64,000 nucleotides of DNA from the NCBI GenBank assembly GCA_947683625.1, contig CANTUR010000125.1, positions 2,790,001 to 2,854,000 on the forward strand, read 5' to 3'. Of the stretch, positions 23,027 to 36,139 are shown piece after piece. Origin of the DNA: Mallotus nudiflorus (lineage: Eukaryota; Streptophyta; Magnoliopsida; Malpighiales; Euphorbiaceae). Each line of letters starts with the position of its first letter. Position 1 is the stretch's first letter. The notes under the pieces are model-generated. The model was not told where the DNA came from. It was given only the letters and a program-made list of their open reading frames with translations, and searched no databases. Position numbers and translations under genes: made by a program.

Positions 23027-26000
23027 ACATTTTCAATTCGATATATAATCATATTAAATTATTTATTAAAAAAACTTTTATCGCTTTTATAATTCTATTC
23101 AAACCAAACTATATTAGATAAAGTTGAATAAATGCTGATATTTCAGGTAAGTTTGAATAATTGATATAGTTGCATGCAACTTGAAAAAAAAAATTACAAT
23201 GTGAACATGTGAAATTGTAGCACATTGAGCAAAAGCATTGATCACCATCTCATACATTCACTTGCTTTTCTACTTTACTTTTTTTTTATTTTTTAGCTAA
23301 CACACATGTGCCTTTTAATGGCAATTTCAACACTTCTACTTGTGCTTCTTTATATTTTATTTGCATAGCATGAGAAGTATCATATCCATTCACATTATTA
23401 TTTCAACACTTACTTAAACTCCAAGGTACATCGAAGTATGAGTGTAATTTGATGAGTTGCTACTAAAATTTTCAGCAAATATTGTAATTTTCTAAGTGGG
23501 TAATGATGCATTAAACCATAAAAGATATTTCTCTAATAATTTATTCCAATCCAAAAATTATCGACAAGAGTGATAAACTAGTTTCAGATTGATAATATAA
23601 TTTTCATTTACTAATTACCTCTAAGTGGTTACTATTATTATGTTTTTTCTTTTCTTTTATGAGCAAACATAAAAATTTCTTTTTATTCTACTTGTCTAAT
23701 ATCTAATAATTATATGAAAAAATAAAAATTTTCTTCATGTATATTTTTTATATATAAAATTTAAATTTAAAATTTTTTGCCTTGAATTTAATTTGGCTTT
23801 GGCACCAAGCAAAAATAAGAATTTTAAATGGATGTTTTTTTATTGAAGTAGCAAGAATTTTTTTTTTTTTAATATTATCCTTGTATTAGGACTTTGAAAA
23901 TGAAATTATGGGAAGAGTGGAAGATTAGATTCATACCTTTTATTAGTACTTTGATCTCGTGTTAAGATAGTAAACTATATATTTTAGACAGATTAATTAA
24001 TGGAGAATTAAATTTATAACTTTATTAATATCTTGATTCCTGTTAAAATATTTAACCATTCGTTTTATACGAGTTAGACGTTGTAACAAAAATAATTTAA
24101 TCGGGATCAAATTAAGAATGGCATAATTTATAAAGGATGGTGATATTTGGAGCACATGATGCTCTTTCTTGACCCATCAACAACAGCCTTCGTCTTTACG
24201 CTCTAAAGCACGTGCACTACTTGCATGTTTTATGAGATCAGAAGAAGAAGAAGAAGGAGAGGAGAGTGGGCTCCTTCATGGAAAAAGCCTGTTCATAATT
24301 TCATGCTGCGAACTTCACTTTATACCCTGAAATTAATAATTCCTTTTACATTTCTTGAAGAAGAGCCTACCTGAGAAGAAAAAGGTAGAAGATGATGAAC
24401 ATGAAGATGCTTGCGAATCATATGTCTTTCACAAGTTGGGGTTGTCAAATCTACTTAAGTAGTGACTAGAGACTGCAAGAGCTCTACTTACTTTTCTTTT
24501 TAATCTATAGTTGAAATGAAATGGTTAGTATGTTAAAGTGTTGGTATTAATTAAAAGACTGGGAGAGTAAAATATTGAATTTTAATTTTTCGGGTTTTTT
24601 TTTACGAAAGCATAATGTTATTATACTAAATAAAAAATGACATTATAAGGTATAAATTTCAATTAATACTATTATTGATTTAAAAGAGGATAAAATGAGA
24701 GTATTATTTCTGTTGTACAATTCATTGATGTTTAAAATATACAACCTTCCTATTAAAAAAAAGATGACAAAATTTTTTTATTACTTCACTAATTAGTAGT
24801 TAATGTTGGCATTTAATTGTTAAGATCATGTCGATTAAATATTTCTTGAATTTAACAAAATATTCGATTTAAATAATAAATTATTGTTCCAATAATTAAG
24901 TACTACTCTATAATTATTAAAAGAAATAAATTGAGCAATATATATTTTGAATATTTATATTAAGTCAATAACAATATAAATTTTATTTTTTGTATAATAT
25001 ATTTAGAATAAATAAGAATTTTTCATTATTAAATTACACTTGAGTTATCTACTATTTATTTTATGATTCTAAAAAAAAGCAAAATTATGAATAGTATTTA
25101 TTTTTTATTTTTATTGTAAAAAAAATTGTGATCATATAACAAATTTTATCATATATATATATATATATATATAATTGAGGAATTGCAGCCAAGGCTCAAA
25201 TCCACATTCTATTGGCCCAAATACATTTGACGAAAGAGATCCACGGTCCTCTAACCATTGGGCTCAAGTTTTATTTTAACTTTATTTTTAAGTAAATGTG
25301 ATAATAATAAAGCAAGCTCAGTAAAGCTATAAAATTTACTTACTATGATGTAACAAAAAAAATAAAAAAATCACTCTATATATAGAGAAGATTGTTCATA
25401 ATATTTAAGATTTAAAATGAAAATCTATTTCTAAAAAATAAAATATTGTATAAACATTTGTAACATGAAAAATGCGGCTCTAACAATTTAAATTGCATAA
25501 ACATAATTTACTAATGGTTTTTATGGAAATTTTTTTAATTAAAATGTCACATATTAAGATATGGTGACCGTAGTTTGATTTCATTTAATTTTTTAAGTAA
25601 AATGCAATTTTATAAAATTCTAAAAAAAGGAATAACTTAACTAGCCAAAAATATGACCACTCAAATATAAAAAGTAATGTTTGAACCTCTATTAATAAGA
25701 ATTTATATAATTTAATAAAAATTTGAAAATAATTAAAGTGATAAAAAATATAACCAATTAAATATTAAGAGTGCGATTTAAATTTTCATTTTTTATGATT
25801 TTCTTATTATAATACAAAATTAAACCATTTAACGATTGAAAAAAAAATAAAAATAAAATCTTCAACAACCAATAAGGATATATATATATGAGGAATATAT
25901 GCACCTAATAAATGGTAGGAATGTCCATTTCAAAGCATCTTATATTATTTTGTATTAGAGATCACCTAACTCCACCGTTGTTGAAAAGATTTTAGTCTAA

Positions 26001-26944
26001 TTTAGAATATTTTATTTTCTCCTTATTATTTTGTATTAGAATATTGCTATTCAATTGTTTAATTTCAAAATATTATCAATTATATATTATATTTAGGTGG
26101 TTTCCTATGTACTTTAATTAAATAAAATTTAAATTAAAGGTTGAGTAAGTTAATAATTTTTAGACATTTAGAAGTTGAAAGTTGAAATATATGATTTTCA
26201 AATTTTTATATAATTTAATCGTATCCCTAAGTAAAAAATAACTCAATTAATTTAAAATTATTTATATAATAATATATTTATATTCATTGCATGTTTTAAT
26301 TTTCCTATTTAAAAATAATGTTGCGAGTGAATAATCTATTCATTTTTTCAGTAATTACTTACCAACTAAAAATTCAAAGTTTACCGATTTTATTGATATA
26401 ATAATTTTAATTATATATTTTTTATTCATCATAATATATAATAAATATTAACAAATATTGATTGTTTTTATCATAAATTTGTAAAAAAAATTGTTGTTTT
26501 TATAATTAATATTGCTAAAGTTTCAATCTTCTAATAAATTAAAAAAAAGAATGTACATACTTTAAATTAATTGATTTTTTATTAAAATTAAAATTCATAA
26601 TTTGATGGTTTTAGAAAAAAATTAATAGTATTATTTTTTTTTCAATTTTTTTGTTTATTTCCCAAAATTCAAAAATTTATAGATAAAAATAGCACTTTTT
26701 TTACTTTATTTGCCATCTGCTGCCAAACGCAAGCACGACTGGTCTCTCACCACCAACCTTGTAATCTACAAAACCAAGATTGAACATACGCATACGTTTG
26801 TTCTGTTTGTTGTAAGAACAGAGACACCCACTTCTCTTTTTATCATCAATGACGTGACTTTCATGGTGTACTACTTCTTCTCTTAGCTAATAACAAGCTT
26901 TTTTCTGTTTTTTCCTCAAAATTGAACTCCCGAGAATCTTATCC
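23027..26944. other. 3.9 kb intergenic region and promoter of the LRR-WD40 gene
   Basis: AT-rich DNA. A less AT-rich patch at 24120-24500 holds a GCACGTGC palindrome (24210) and a GAA run (24241-24258) but no convincing ORF. A SINE-like piece lies at 25176-25270. The last ~250 bases before 26945 are the presumed promoter and 5' UTR of the next gene. No other gene seen. Confidence 0.5.
25176..25270 (-). repeat. tRNA-like SINE head (candidate)
   Basis: On the minus strand, TGAGCCCAATGGTTAGAG (about 25249-25266) closely matches a tRNA box A region, and GGATTTGAGCC (25193-25203) is a degenerate box B about 60 bases on. A TA run adjoins the distal end. A tRNA-derived SINE fragment is likely; the family is not identified. 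Confidence 0.45.
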
Positions 26945-29900
26945 ATGGCTATGGATATCCCCACCTTGCAAAGTTTGTAAGTATTTCTGGATTGTTTTTT
27001 AAGGATTATATAGAGCATAACATTAGTTTTGCAGTTTGATCATTGAATTATGTTTTATTTTGTGAGTTTCTTGATAAAAGTTGTCTTTTTTATGGTGTTT
27101 TGCTGATAAAGGTGCTTGCTTTCGATTAATCTTGGAATGAATTTTGTGTATTTTTGTTCAGCCACGAAATTCTGTTATAACGTTTTTTTTTTTTTTTTTT
27201 TTTTTTGCTTTTTTTGAAATATGTTTACGTTCTGTTGGCTTTTGGAAGTTATAGATTGTCTATGAATAGGACTTTGATGATATAGAGCCTGGCACCAGGG
27301 TTTTCTAAACGGGTTATGATTATAGACTTCAGTTATCCAGTGACCTTTTACTATTGGTCCCATTTTCTGCTTTTGAACTTAAAGCTTTATGTTCTTGGTG
27401 CTAGTTTTTAGTCCATCGTTGAATGTAGCACCTGTTGTTATTGGTCTGTTATGACTCCACAAATTATTAGTTCGTTTTGTTGCTATTGGAGTGTGAATAT
27501 TGAGTATGTAAAATGTGAATGATGAAGATTTAAGCAAATGCCAATCTTTCTTAGTGGACTGGGAAGTAATTCATATAGAATATAAATAATTTGTGAAGAT
27601 TATTTGATCCTGTGAAAATGGACCATGTTTATGACGATTGAATACAAAACTGGTTCTTTATCTGGCTGTGGCCACTCTCGCATTGAATTAGGAAACTTAT
27701 CTATGGAGATTAAATGGGTTTAACTCGTGGTATTTCTCCGCATTTAGTTTTTTTTATAAAAAGGAAGATAAACAAAAAGAAATGCGTTGGCCTCGTGTAT
27801 GAGTGACTGAGTGTGTCAAAGTCATGTGCTGTTGTGCTGGTTTGATGTTGTTTTGAAGATGATAGCTTGTTTTGAATTTTTGGGATACAATAATTTGGTG
27901 CTTAGGGGGACAAAATATATTCCAAATGGAGAAGAGGGAGTCATGAAAATATAGATTGAGACAAAAAAGAAAATCTTCATAAAAGGTGGAGATGCAGATA
28001 TAATTTTCATGTTCATATTGTAGGGTTGATGAACTGCAAGTACACATATGAATGAAAGATTTGTGCTGGAAGAGGTGTGATTGATCACACAGGAAGAACT
28101 TTGAGTGAATTAATTGATTCCACATGGTTTGCGGTTTTAGAACAGGTTGCAAAGGTGACTATTAAAATTTGCTGGTTTTACAAAGATTTCAATTGCAATT
28201 TTGGGCCCATAACAATTTTTTGCATCAATACCAAATTTACTTGGGTGTGCTTTTGGTTGAATACCGAGACCATAGTAATTGCTAGTAGTTTCTCAATTGC
28301 TAATGTAGTTATTGCTCTTTAATCTCAATAATTATTTTAAATAAATGATTTGGTAAAATACTTCTATTTTTTTTACCTTTTGCTTTCATTTCAGGTATAT
28401 TGAATCCTGTGGTAGGCATGGGGTTCTACCTAATACTGCAGTCTTGTCAAGTTTCTACAAGGTGAGTGTTGATTAATTTCATTGTTTGTATTATTGATAT
28501 GGCCTTTTTGTTTGATTCTAATTCACGTTTTGGTTTGATCTTGAACTATTTTTCTGCCTTGTTTTAATGAAAATAAGTTAAATTCTGATCATTACTCTAC
28601 TGTTCAGGCTGAATTTCAAAAGTCTCGAAATGAACTATGTAATTTTGAGATATTCTTGGACCAACTTAAAGACTTTGATTTTCCTCCTCTTATTGATGTG
28701 TGTATGTCAATTGAGGCCTCAGATATTGATTCTGTTGATGTACATAATGGATCATCATCTGTCTTAAATGGAGAATATGCTTTATCTCTGATGCATGCTT
28801 TCCATCAAAAGCTTCGAGTGGTTGATCTTCAGGATTCATTATATGGAAAGGACTTTTTGAGGTATATGCTTTATCTTTGATGCTGACTTGCATCAAAAGC
28901 TTCTTGATATATATGGTTACTGTTATTCTGAGCAGGTTCTCTTGTTTGCTCTGGTTTCTGTATGTCTCGCACCAGAAAACCCTTTAGTCAATGTTGGAAT
29001 ATTAATTTTTTTATGCAGACAAAAGGAACTTCAAGCTACTGAATCTGAAATTGCATAATTTTTAAGTGATGTCCTCATTTTATAATTCATTCTGTTGTTT
29101 AATTGATATTTGGAATATTCATGTATGACACATTTGCATCATATGAGAATCGATATGTAACATTGGTTTCATATATTGTATGAAATGAAACCAGTTTTGT
29201 TTTGAAATACTTAGCTCGAGACCATTGTTAAAGAGGATAAAGAGCCAAATTCTTTCAGGCAAAACCTTTTCTCTTCTTGTTGCAGGTTCTCTAATTTTAA
29301 CAGTAGCATTTTGGTTATTTATTTATTTATTATTATTTTTTTAATCACTTATGGCATGCATGCATACATACATATACAACCATTTCGATATTGTCTTCTG
29401 TGCATTGTTATCTGCTGACTTGTTGATTTGTTCACAGTTATCTTTACTAACTCAGCTTTTGATTCCTGTTTCCATGCTTTGAATTTCAATCCAGCGAGTT
29501 ATACTATAAATATCTCACTGCTATTTTTACTGAATGATTCATTCGAACTTTTAGTATTCTATTCTTTTTTTTCTTTGTTTCTTATTTTCAACTACTTTGT
29601 TGAGAAGCATTATTTTGCACAAATAGTAAATAATTTTGGTTTTGTCATTAGGGAGCTTTCACAAGGAGGGTTGTCATGCCAAGTTTTAAACTTGAGGTCT
29701 TCACGTCTTCGGAATCTCAACTTGGCAGGGGAATTCAGGCAGATACGCACCCTTAATCTGGATTTCAACACTTTACTCACTAGCTTCCGGGAGGACTGTT
29801 TTGCTTGCATGCCCAATCTAATTTGCCTCTCAATGTGTGCAACAAGAGTTGCAAATCTCTGGACAGCCGTTGCAGCACTTTCTAAACTTTGTTCTTTGGC

Positions 29901-32900
29901 AGAGCTAAGGTTTCAAAAATGGTTGTGCTGTAATGAGACTGGGTCGTCTTCAGCCCCTTCCGGTGGAGTTTCAGATGACCGATGTGAATTTGGTCAACTG
30001 AATAGTTCCAGCAATGAAGCACCATCCATGAATATAAGTGAAAGCACAGATCCTAACTTAAGCACAGAAGAGGCACTTGGGAATATATTTTCCTTTATTG
30101 ACACAACCATAAATCAAGAAGTTCAGAGCATAATAGAAGATTTTTCAGATGACAGTGAAGCAGATTTTGCAAGTCATTGGCAAGAACATGATTACATAGA
30201 TTCTTTGTCCAGTGTATCTCTTGGGTGGAATAGACGGGCCAATTTGCAGGATGAGGTAAATAACATGTGCTCTTTCTCCTGCATATGGTTGTAGAGTACT
30301 TTCAGTGAAGGATTACTAAAGGCATAGTGCAATTAAGTTATTTTGGGGTAATGCCATGATGGTTTTCTAAATTAATCAATTTAATGGCATAAGATATGAA
30401 AAATCTTTTTAGGATTTCTACAAAATTTCTGAAATGTCACAATATTATTGTTAGGTGATTGCGAAGACGATTTTCTTTTAGTTGGTAGACTTACTGCTTG
30501 ACATGCTAAGTCTTAATTTCCAATTTTTTCCAGGCATCATTTGGCACCATGCACAATTCCAATGACGAGTCCTTGGGATATGTTTCTTGTTGCAGATGTA
30601 GAAACATATGTTCCTTGGGATATGTTTCTTGTCATGCTTCACCCATATGTTATGAGAAACATTATAGAGAATACATGATAGCCTCAATGCCCCATTTAAA
30701 AACTTTGGATAACTTACCTATAAGAAAGATTGACAGGGAAACGGCTGCTATTACATTTTCACAGTACTTTGAATACTTACCATATAAACGGAAACATAAA
30801 GAGAGTGTTGTTAGTATTTTGCAGAAGCGTGAAATAAAAGAAAGTCATTTACATCCACAGACTAAAAATCATAAGCCTTCATTTCCTCGCAAAAACTCAC
30901 AATACTTCTATACCCGGTCATTTTGTGCCGCCAAAGTAGGTTCTTCAGCTTGGCCTTTTCTGCATCCACTTTCTGTGTCAGGATGTGACTTGGGAGGTGG
31001 AAGAAGGAGCTTTCGTCCAAGGCAATTTGAATATCATCCATCAATCTCTAGCTTACTGGTATTTGGAACTTTAGATGGTGAAGTAGTTGTAGTCAACCAT
31101 GAAAATGAGAAAATAGTGAGTTATGTACCCTACCATGGAGCAATGAACAGTGTGTTGGGCTTATGCTGGCTCAAGAAGTATCCATCTAAGGTTTGTGATT
31201 TTTGCAGTCTGCATGGATTATGCTAAATAATGGTAAAAAATATGTGGATTTCCCAAAGTGATTCCTTGACCTTAGGATGCATGGCCTTTGTTAAATTTTT
31301 TTCCTCATGGAGTATGATGTGCATCCATGATTTTAAAGAGCTTTCTTTTCCCAGGACTATATCATTTTGTTTATGAGAGATATGGTGCTTCCGATCGAGA
31401 GAGTTCATTTTGAACAATGTTTACACTGTGCACTCAAAATACTAGTCAGCACTATCACCAGTTAACATTCTTCATGTTTGAGTGTACTAGGAGCATTTAG
31501 TTATGTGCTTACTAAATCCCCCATTGTGCGACTATTTCTTATTCTATGTCTCTTTTCTATCAAATGTCAGCTTATAGCAGGTTCTGATAATGGCTCACTA
31601 AAATTATATGATGTTGAGCATATGCCTCCAACAGTTTCGGGCACATATACTGGTGCTGGTTCAGTAACCTTTGATGATTTTGACCAATTGACATCTGTTC
31701 ATGTTAATGCTACTGATGAACTATTTCTTGCAAGTGGATACTCTAGAAATGTTGCTTTATATGACATCCACTGTGGAAGGCAAATACAGATGTTCACTGA
31801 TATGCACAAGGAACATATCAATGTTGTCAAGTTCTCAAACCATTCCCCATCTATTTTTGCTACTTCTTCATTTGATCGGGATGTCAAACTATGGGACTTG
31901 AGACAGAAACCAATACAGCCATGCTATACTACTTCAAGTTCTAGAGGAAATGTGATGGTTTGCTTTTCTCTTGATGATCACTATCTTCTCGTCTCTGCTG
32001 TTGACAATGAGGTACTTTTCTGAGTTGTTCTTATTGCATGCCTAGAAGTTTCAGTGAGCTTGATTATTTGGAATTGCATCCATCAAGTATTTTTTTGTAG
32101 TTCAGAATTTGTGTTAAATCATATACAATTACATGATAATTGTGTTGTGTCAGGTTCGACAACTTTTGGCAGTTGATGGAAGGCCACACCTGAATTTTGA
32201 GATATCATCGACTGGAAGTTCTCAGAATTATACTCGCTCCTACTACATGAATGGGAGGGATTATATTGTAAGTGGGAGTTGTGATGAACATGTGGTTCGT
32301 ATCTGCTGTGCTCAAACTGGAAGGCGTCTCAAAGACATATCTTTGGAGGTACATCAGTTTCCCCTTGGATATGCCCTTCATGATGCAGAAACAAGCAAAT
32401 AAATTTTTAGAGAAAAAAGGAAAAAGATGACTTATCCTAAATTCATATGTAGTCTTAATTCAATGAAAAAGCAATCTATTCATAATGTGCTTTTGGTATA
32501 ACAAGCATTGTTGATCTTGCAACAAGTTAAAGTTAGTGACTGCATTTATAAGATTAATATAACAAGCATTTTGCTAATGCAGGGAAGAGGCTCTGGGAGT
32601 TCAATGTATGTGCAGTCTTTGAGGGGTGATCCTTTTAGGGTGAGTTTTGCATGTTGGTACTTATTCCTAATGTGCTTTTGGTAATTTGTTAGGTAGAATT
32701 GATAAATATGTTCATAATGCCTTCCAAGGATGCAGCATTAATCCACATAGACCTTTCCTAAATTTTACCAGATTAGTCTTGTGTTTCTGTTTTTTCACTT
32801 GTCACCAGTGGTTGTCTTCCTTGCTTTGGTTATTCTGTAACCCAATTTAGTAGCGCTTCAAACGGGCACTATAAATATTCAGTCATTTGAATAGGTTCTG

Positions 32901-33263
32901 TGAATTTCTGTTTAGTGCTTGTGTTCCTGTGCAATTTTGGATTACCAAATGAATCTTACATTGTGCTTTTTTTTGTTTTTGTTTTTGTTTTTGTCCTAAT
33001 GTCTTGTCGGTAGGATTTCAACATGAGCATTTTGGCAGCCTACATGCGTCCAAACTCAAAGTATGAAATTGTAAAGGTATAGCACATGCTCGCATTTCCT
33101 CATCCTCCAGCTTTTTCTGTATTTGTGCATTATTCAGTACCTGTAAAGGTGCTAAAAATTCCAGAGGTTCATTTTTCAGGTCAATTTGCTTGCATCCTAT
33201 GATCATGCTAAGGAAAGCTCATGTGGCCAACATTCTCAACCGTTCAACAGTATGGGAGGCTGA
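26945..33263 (+). CDS. LRR-WD40 repeat protein (DWD-type, DHU1-like)
   Basis: Ten exons join in frame to 817 residues: 26945-26976, 28395-28461, 28608-28861, 29652-30255, 30534-31190, 31571-32011, 32154-32348, 32583-32639, 33014-33076 and 33180-33263, all GT-AG. The protein starts MAMDIPTLQSLYIESCGRHG. Leucine-rich repeats follow at about residues 95-215 (LRVVDLQ, VLNLRSS, IRTLNLDFNTL, NLICLSM), then an acidic linker, then a seven-blade-like WD40 region at about 490-760 (FGTLDGEVVVV, LIAGSDNGSLKLYD, FATSSFDRDVKLWDLR, YIVSGSCDEHVVRI). WDLR near residue 646 fits the WDxR box of DDB1-binding CUL4 adaptors. From memory the architecture matches plant proteins annotated as DWD HYPERSENSITIVE TO UV-B 1, which restrain UV-B signalling; that name is an inference. 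An in-frame 14-residue near-duplication sits at ~332-352. The gene looks complete. Confidence 0.88.
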
Positions 33264-34311
33264 TGTTTATGCATGTGTGTATGATTCATTTAAAAATTAT
33301 ATTATTGGATACCCATTACCCATCCTGGTATATGCATATACTTTAATTAAATGTAAATAATTCCAGCAAAAATGATTTGGATTTTGGTGTTCACTGAAAA
33401 CAAGTTCTTGGAAATGGTGAGGATAATGTGAGTCCATAATATTACTCTCAGCTCCTATGACAGCCCCGTGGAATGACATTGATAATGTTAGTCTATATTC
33501 GTCACATGACAAGTTTGGGTTTAATCATAGATCGCATGGTTTTGTCCTCTTGAAGGAGGAAATTTTGAATTTATATGAACCCAGGTTCTACACATTGTCA
33601 ACTTGGGTCAAATAGTCCTGCCATGTCAACTTGGGTCAAATAGTCCTGGCATTGCACATTTGCAACTAAGATGTATGGGGAATAACTTTGATATATAATG
33701 TACAAATTGTTATGAATTTGTAAGAATCACACTGCAAATGCTAGTCCTCCAGGTGGAAATCATATCATATATGGCTGATACTTTATTAAATCTACCGTTG
33801 TAGGCTATACTAAAACCAACGTGCAATTTGGAAATTGAGACCATCTATTTAAAGCCAAATTAAATTTGATTCCTGACACCCTTGTTGGAGAACATAAAAG
33901 CAAAGTTACTAAACAACAATTCAACATTAAATACTAAAATTAACGCAGCTCAATAAGAAACACCAATCACCACCTAGTAATATATATGCATTGCCCATGC
34001 ATTTACATGTACGTATTTTAATTAATTCGGAGGTTGAGGCAAAGAAAGTGTTGATTGTTGCACGTACACCTAACCCCTTTTGCCTTTCATTTTTGCTATT
34101 TGTCCATAACAAGACAAAGCAAGAGGAAGGTACTACACACCATTATCATCATCATCATCATCTTCACAACTCATATTTCTGCAGAAACCGCGTGGACTAG
34201 GGCCATACTTCACCCAACTCGATTATAATGGGGCCACCATATTTATTACGGGCCATTATTAATTATCTCTCTACATTTTTTTTTCCACTTGCTTCATTTC
34301 ACTCACTTCTT
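33264..34311. other. Intergenic, promoter region of the snakin gene
   Basis: Holds the 3' flank of the WD40 gene. A 25-bp direct repeat, TGTCAACTTGGGTCAAATAG plus TCCTG, occurs twice at about 33597-33654. A CATCAT run lies near 34146-34160. No gene seen. Confidence 0.5.
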
Positions 34312-34327
34312 TATTTATATATATAGT
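34312..34327 (+). promoter_or_regulatory. Probable TATA box of the snakin gene
   Basis: TATTTATATATATAG lies about 90-100 bases before the ATG at 34416. This leaves room for a short 5' UTR and is the only good TATA element close upstream. Confidence 0.45.
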
Positions 34328-34415
34328 ACTCTCAGGTATTCTTTGCTTCACTACTGTCTTAAAGCACAAGTGTATACTCCTCCAAGCTAGCTTGCTTCCC
34401 TCTTTGTTTAAGAAA

Positions 34416-34907
34416 ATGAGGCTCTTGTTTGCTACTTTGCTTCTTTGCTCACTTCTTTTCAGCTCCTGTTTCTTGGAGCCTGTCACAGCTATGCCTGGTA
34501 AGTGCTGTTTTTCTTTTTTTTCCAGATCTTTTGATGTTTTCAAGTGCATGTTAAGCAGCATTACAAGCTCAACTTGTCTGACCTCTACTAGAAAGAAGCA
34601 AAATTGCACAGCCAAATTCTTGATTGGGATTTGCTTCATTTGTGCATGTTAATTAAAAGCTTAAACTGGGTTTTGTTACTAATAGGTTAACAATTTCTTA
34701 ATTTGTGTGTGTATATATGTAGTTTTCTGTGCCAGTAAATGCAGAAATAGGTGTGCAAAAGCAGGAATGCAAAATAGGTGCATGAAGTACTGTGGATTAT
34801 GCTGTCAAGCATGCAAGTGTGTGCCTTCTGGAACTTATGGTAACAAGCATGAGTGCCCCTGCTATAGGGACAAGAAGAACTCCAAGGGCAAGCCCAAGTG
34901 CCCTTAA
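34416..34907 (+). CDS. Snakin/GASA cysteine-rich peptide precursor
   Basis: A secreted Gibberellic-Acid-Stimulated (GASA)/snakin peptide; members act in antimicrobial defence and hormone-regulated growth. Two exons, 34416-34497 and 34723-34907, join in phase 1 to give 88 residues, the same length as classical snakin-1. A hydrophobic signal peptide (LLFATLLLCSLLFSSCFLEP) ends near VTA, and the mature part follows. The mature domain has the full 12 cysteines: spacing CxxxCxxxC near its start, then CxxxCxxCCxxCxC, then CPCY and a final KCP*, the hallmark C-terminus. The variable region between signal and cysteine domain is almost absent, as in the snakin-1 subfamily. Several lysines and arginines make it basic. 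The intron is 225 bases and sits just after the signal peptide, as is usual in the family. Intact. Confidence 0.95.
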
Positions 34908-35749
34908 ATCATCCATCCATCTATCAGTCCATTATGCTGAATAAAGTTTTGATCTTGTATTAGAAAATCATATATATATATATATATATATGCACTGTTC
35001 ACTCAAGAGTGCTTGAGCTTGCGTATGTTAGGTAGATTAGATATGTCTAATAAATTGAGCACTAATACTATCAGTGGTGTTCCTGGTGTTTTCATTGATG
35101 TTAGTTTTGGTAATTTGTGTGAATTATCATTATCATGTATTGGTTATTGTATATGGCCAAAACAAATCCTATTCTTTTTCTTATGAAGTTATTCATTATT
35201 GTTGGACCACCAACTCACAAATCCTCCATTATGTCGTGATTTAAGAGAATAAATCTTATAATTAATTATTTAATTATTTTTTTTACTTATTTTAATATAA
35301 TTGGTATGTATTTCTAATTAAGTAATGATCTAGAATTATCATTTAATTTATACAGTAATATTTTTCTAAATATTTGGCTTTTTATGTATAGAATTCGAAT
35401 TCAACATATTGGCTAAAAATATTTGAACTTCTTGTAATTTGAATTAATGAATGCTAACGAATGCTGAACGATAATAATGGAGCTTTCCACTAAAAGAGGA
35501 AACTTTGAACTGCAACATTACTGGTATTGTAACAGTTTTTGAGCTTCATGATCACAATCAGAACTTAATTTTAGTGTTATAAACTGATTTTTATCAGTGA
35601 CTACTCAATATTTAGATTGATGATTATTAAGAAGTAGTTTTCTTTGCTAAAATAGATTTTAATTTTTTCGATTTAGCCTAAATTCCGTTCCACACGACTC
35701 CTATTTACAGTATAATTTTATCTAAAATTAGGTTTCAAGCCCAACACCC
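34908..35749. other. Intergenic, 3' flank of the snakin gene
   Basis: AATAAA near 34939 is a possible polyadenylation signal for the snakin gene. A TA run is at about 34970-34991. The rest is AT-rich with no gene seen. Confidence 0.5.
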
Positions 35750-35881
35750 AAAGTAAAGGAGAAAAAATACATTTAGGCTTATAATGTTTACCCGTGGAAC
35801 GAATAGACCTTAATATTTATTTTGGACAAAAGAATTCGAAGCCCCTAATTTTTAGGGGGTTAATATTTCCGTCCATCTGAC

Positions 35882-36139
35882 ATGGCATTTTTTATCAAAA
35901 AGGAAAAAGAAATGTCAATGCTATATCAAAATCCTCTTCCTGCTCACACCCTTCCAGTTTGTGCAGCACCACCAGCAGCAGTTAGACCACCAGCAGCACC
36001 ATCATCATCTCCAGTTATCAGTGCTTCATCTTCTACTACTATTAAGTCCACACAAACAGGAGGAGCATCAGCAGCAGAGGTACCATCATCATCAGTGGTC
36101 AACAAGACAACAACAGCAACAACAATAGCAAAGTCATGA
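35882..36139 (+). CDS. Small Ala/Ser/Thr-rich open frame, unknown
   Basis: An 85-codon frame rich in Ala, Pro, Ser and Thr (for example APPAAVRPPAAPSSSP). It lies inside the Pack-MULE-like element, and its first codons come from the inner edge of the left inverted repeat. Codon use is less AT-rich than the flanks, so this could be a captured exon piece with a start supplied by the transposon. I do not recognise it, see no signal peptide or domain, and cannot exclude a chance frame. Confidence 0.25.
   Translation: MAFFIKKEKEMSMLYQNPLPAHTLPVCAAPPAAVRPPAAPSSSPVISASSSTTIKSTQTGGASAAEVPSSSVVNKTTTATTIAKS

Noticed and set aside
24205..24216. GCACGTGCA resembling the end of miR164
   Set aside because: The remaining bases of the miRNA are absent and no hairpin is seen. 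It is a G-box-like palindrome at most.
30478..30687. Minus-strand open frames across the WD40 and other genes
   Set aside because: Shadows of the real exons on the other strand, without family similarity.
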